DNA from: Planctomycetota bacterium
GTDB taxonomy: Bacteria; Planctomycetota; Phycisphaerae; UBA1845
Length of the DNA stretch: 22,973 nucleotides
Direction: 5' to 3'
Assembly: GCA_024278775.1 (NCBI GenBank)
Contig: JAJRSP010000051.1
Location: 1-22,973, forward strand
The translations under genes and the position numbers were made by a program. Positions 21,561 to 22,973 of the stretch are shown piece by piece. The notes beneath the pieces were generated by a model. That model searched no databases, was not told the origin of the DNA, and saw only the letters and a program-made list of their open reading frames with translations. Numbering within the stretch: the stretch's first letter is position 1; the number at the start of each line of letters is the position of its first letter.

Positions 21561-22661
21561 TTATCGCCCCGCCTTGAAGAAAGCCTTGATACTGTCGTAA
21601 ATGTCGTCCTTGGTATTGACGCGACTGGTAATGAGTCGCTCTTCGTCAGCCACATGCTCGTGCAAAACGTTGATAAAATTCCCGCTGCCGTACGCGCTCG
21701 CCACCTGGTAGTAACCGAACATATTGCACATCGGCAGGAGATGATCCCGCAGCAGCGCACAGCATTCGCGGCTGTCGGTTTCGCTGCTGTTGTCGCCGTC
21801 GGAAAAGTGGTACAGGTAGATGTTCCACTCGTGCGGGACGTAGTGATTTTCAATCAGCGCCTTAGCCGCCCGAAACGCGCTGCTGATCCGCGTGCCGCCG
21901 TCCTCGCGAATGCGGTAAAACGTCTCACGATCGACCTCGCCGGCGCGCACGTCGTGAACAATGTAGCGACTCTCGATTCCGCGATAATTGCGGCGCAACC
22001 AAGCGTCGATCCAGAACGCTTCCAGGCGGACGAGTTCCTTCTGCTCATCGCCCATAGAGCCGGAAACGTCCATCATGTAAATAATCACGGCGTTGGAGCG
22101 CGGGCTCATCACCGTCTTCCAACTGCGGTAGACCTTGTCGCCGCGCTCAAAAATGATACGCGGATTGTCCGGGTCGTATTGGCCGGTCATGATCTGTCGG
22201 CGCAGCGCCCGGCGGTACGTGCGCTTGAAATGCTTGAGCGATTCAGGCCCCACAGGCCTGATACCGGTGTACTTGTCGCGCTCGCTGCTGATTTGTTTCT
22301 TGCCCTTGGGCTCGATACGCGGGAGTTGCAATTCCTCGCCGAGGATGTCCGCCAATTCATCGAGGCTGACCTCGACCTCCAGAATGTGCTTGCCCTCCTG
22401 ATCGCCGCCGGGGCCGATGCCCTCGCCCTGCGTGTCAGCCTGATCCCCCGCCGACGCATCGCCCGTACCAACGCCGGAGTCGTTGTTGTCGCCGTAACGA
22501 AAATGCGGCGTGTCGATACCATGCACGGGAATGCTGATGGCTTTGTTGCCTTCCCTGCCAATCAGCTCACCGCGCGTGAGAAATTTGCGCAGATCCTCAC
22601 GAATCTTGCCCTTGACGATCTGGCGAAAGCGTTGATGGTCTTTTGTGATTCCGGATATCAT
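21561..22661 (-). CDS. DUF444 protein with vWA domain (YeaH/YhbH-like)
   Basis: Partner of SpoVR-family proteins and, in many genomes, of the PrkA kinase; in Escherichia coli the yeaG-yeaH pair is stress-induced. The 366-residue protein starts MISGITKDHQRFRQIVKGKI, the normal N-terminus. A Gly/Asp-rich linker spans about 56-90. Then come KHILEVEVSLDELADILGEE and a von Willebrand A fold with the MIDAS sequence DVSGS at about 198-202 (IIYMMDVSGSMGDEQK). Later come GGTRISSAFRAA, LYHFSDGDNSS and YYQVASAYGSGNF. The ATG at 22659-22661 was chosen over the open frame to 22748, which adds residues unlike the family; no clear ribosome binding site is present. It is transcribed towards spoVR. The expected prkA would lie upstream, but the 312 bp visible there show only repeats. 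Confidence 0.93.
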   Translation of the reverse strand: MISGITKDHQRFRQIVKGKIREDLRKFLTRGELIGREGNKAISIPVHGIDTPHFRYGDNNDSGVGTGDASAGDQADTQGEGIGPGGDQEGKHILEVEVSLDELADILGEELQLPRIEPKGKKQISSERDKYTGIRPVGPESLKHFKRTYRRALRRQIMTGQYDPDNPRIIFERGDKVYRSWKTVMSPRSNAVIIYMMDVSGSMGDEQKELVRLEAFWIDAWLRRNYRGIESRYIVHDVRAGEVDRETFYRIREDGGTRISSAFRAAKALIENHYVPHEWNIYLYHFSDGDNSSETDSRECCALLRDHLLPMCNMFGYYQVASAYGSGNFINVLHEHVADEERLITSRVNTKDDIYDSIKAFFKAGR

Positions 22662-22792
22662 GACACACGCTGACCAACTCACTCCTCGTACCGACGAAAA
22701 CGGCGGATCGCATCGACCGGACCCGCCGCACCACACAACACGTTTCAACCGAACAACTTGGCGGTTTCCAAATCTCCCCCGATAGCAAGAAA

Positions 22793-22825
22793 CCGATCAG
22801 AGCCGCGACCGTAAGGGAGCGGGGG
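22793..22825 (-). repeat. Dispersed repeat, diverged copy D
   Basis: Read on the minus strand it is CCCCCGCTCCCTTACGG followed by TCGCGGCTCTGATCGG. It aligns with the 31-bp core along its length but with several changes (CCCTTACGG for CCATNACTG). This version is the form I recall as common in planctomycete genomes. Confidence 0.75.
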
Positions 22826-22866
22826 TCCGCATCGGGTCCATGACAATTCCGGCGGAGCAATTGCGG

Positions 22867-22899
22867 CCATCAGAACCGCGACAGTTATGGAGCGGCCGG
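22867..22899 (-). repeat. Dispersed repeat, copy C (31-bp core at 22869-22899)
   Basis: On the minus strand this is the same 31-bp core as at 13823-13853 and 15851-15881, with A at the variable central base. It lies 43 bp from copy D and in the same orientation. Confidence 0.85.
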
Positions 22900-22973
22900 A
22901 TAATAAACAGCGCCAAGTACCGCTCTCCTGTTCCGATACGAGATTTGAGGTTCCGCCGAAACTGTCATGCACC

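Larger units (their letters stand above)
22662..22973. other. Repeat-bearing intergenic region at the window edge
   Basis: No supportable gene is seen. It holds two copies of the dispersed repeat in minus orientation (22793-22825 and 22869-22899). The 3' tail of a minus-strand gene starting beyond the window may reach into the last bases, but no recognisable PrkA ending is visible. Confidence 0.5.

Noticed and set aside
21300..22673. Plus-strand open frame of 457 codons opposite DUF444
   Set aside because: A shadow of the DUF444 gene. It also starts inside a hairpin repeat that yields the artefactual peptide FPPCKGGIQGG.
22745..22972. Open frame of 75 codons at the right edge
   Set aside because: Its translation runs through the two dispersed repeats (for example PYGRGSD), a typical artefact of this repeat family.

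Overview
The window looks like a chromosomal segment of a GC-rich member of the Planctomycetota, most likely Phycisphaerae-like. The evidence is indirect but consistent. Three large secreted proteins carry the paired Asp-rich EF-hand (dockerin-like) segment and DCNxNxxPDECD repeats common in that phylum. The non-coding gaps are full of hairpin repeats, including a family with a core like GCTCC-N4-TGTCGCGGTTCTGAT. There is also a single-domain HUH (REP-associated) transposase flanked by palindromes. Most genes are on the minus strand.

Layout. 1-120: the last 39 codons of what looks like an IS1595-type transposase. 238-3112: a minus-strand block with a FliA/WhiG-like sigma factor, then truA, then a GT4 glycosyltransferase starting 4 nt after truA. 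The truA start codon sits inside a 52-nt, 20-bp near-perfect hairpin. 3432-3713: a promoter followed by tandem tRNA-Ile(GAT) and tRNA-Ala(TGC), with no rRNA genes. 3837-5120: a secreted seven-bladed propeller protein. 5255-5942: a HUH transposase gene bracketed by two copies of a palindrome. 6071-11510: two large secreted multidomain proteins (a trypsin-like protease with Ig-like repeats, and a 1045-residue propeller/EF-hand/Ig protein). 11739-13703: class I fructose-bisphosphate aldolase, a small conserved-looking protein and a VOC/glyoxalase-fold protein behind a palindromic operator-like region.

13948-19531 is a kynurenine-pathway region: kynU, kmo and kynA run head to tail on the minus strand, and kynB lies further downstream on the same strand, separated from kynA by a plus-strand GNAT acetyltransferase gene. 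Together they would convert L-tryptophan to N-formylkynurenine (KynA), kynurenine (KynB), 3-hydroxykynurenine (KMO), then 3-hydroxyanthranilate plus alanine (KynU). The dioxygenase that would continue to quinolinate and NAD is not in the window. 19701-22661: the SpoVR-family and DUF444/YeaH-like pair, which in many bacteria goes with the PrkA serine kinase; no PrkA is visible before the window ends.

The most unusual signals are structural rather than new protein families: the truA start-codon hairpin, the palindrome-flanked HUH transposase, at least four kinds of dispersed hairpin or repeat elements placed in intergenic gaps, and a kynurenine monooxygenase ending in a predicted membrane helix.
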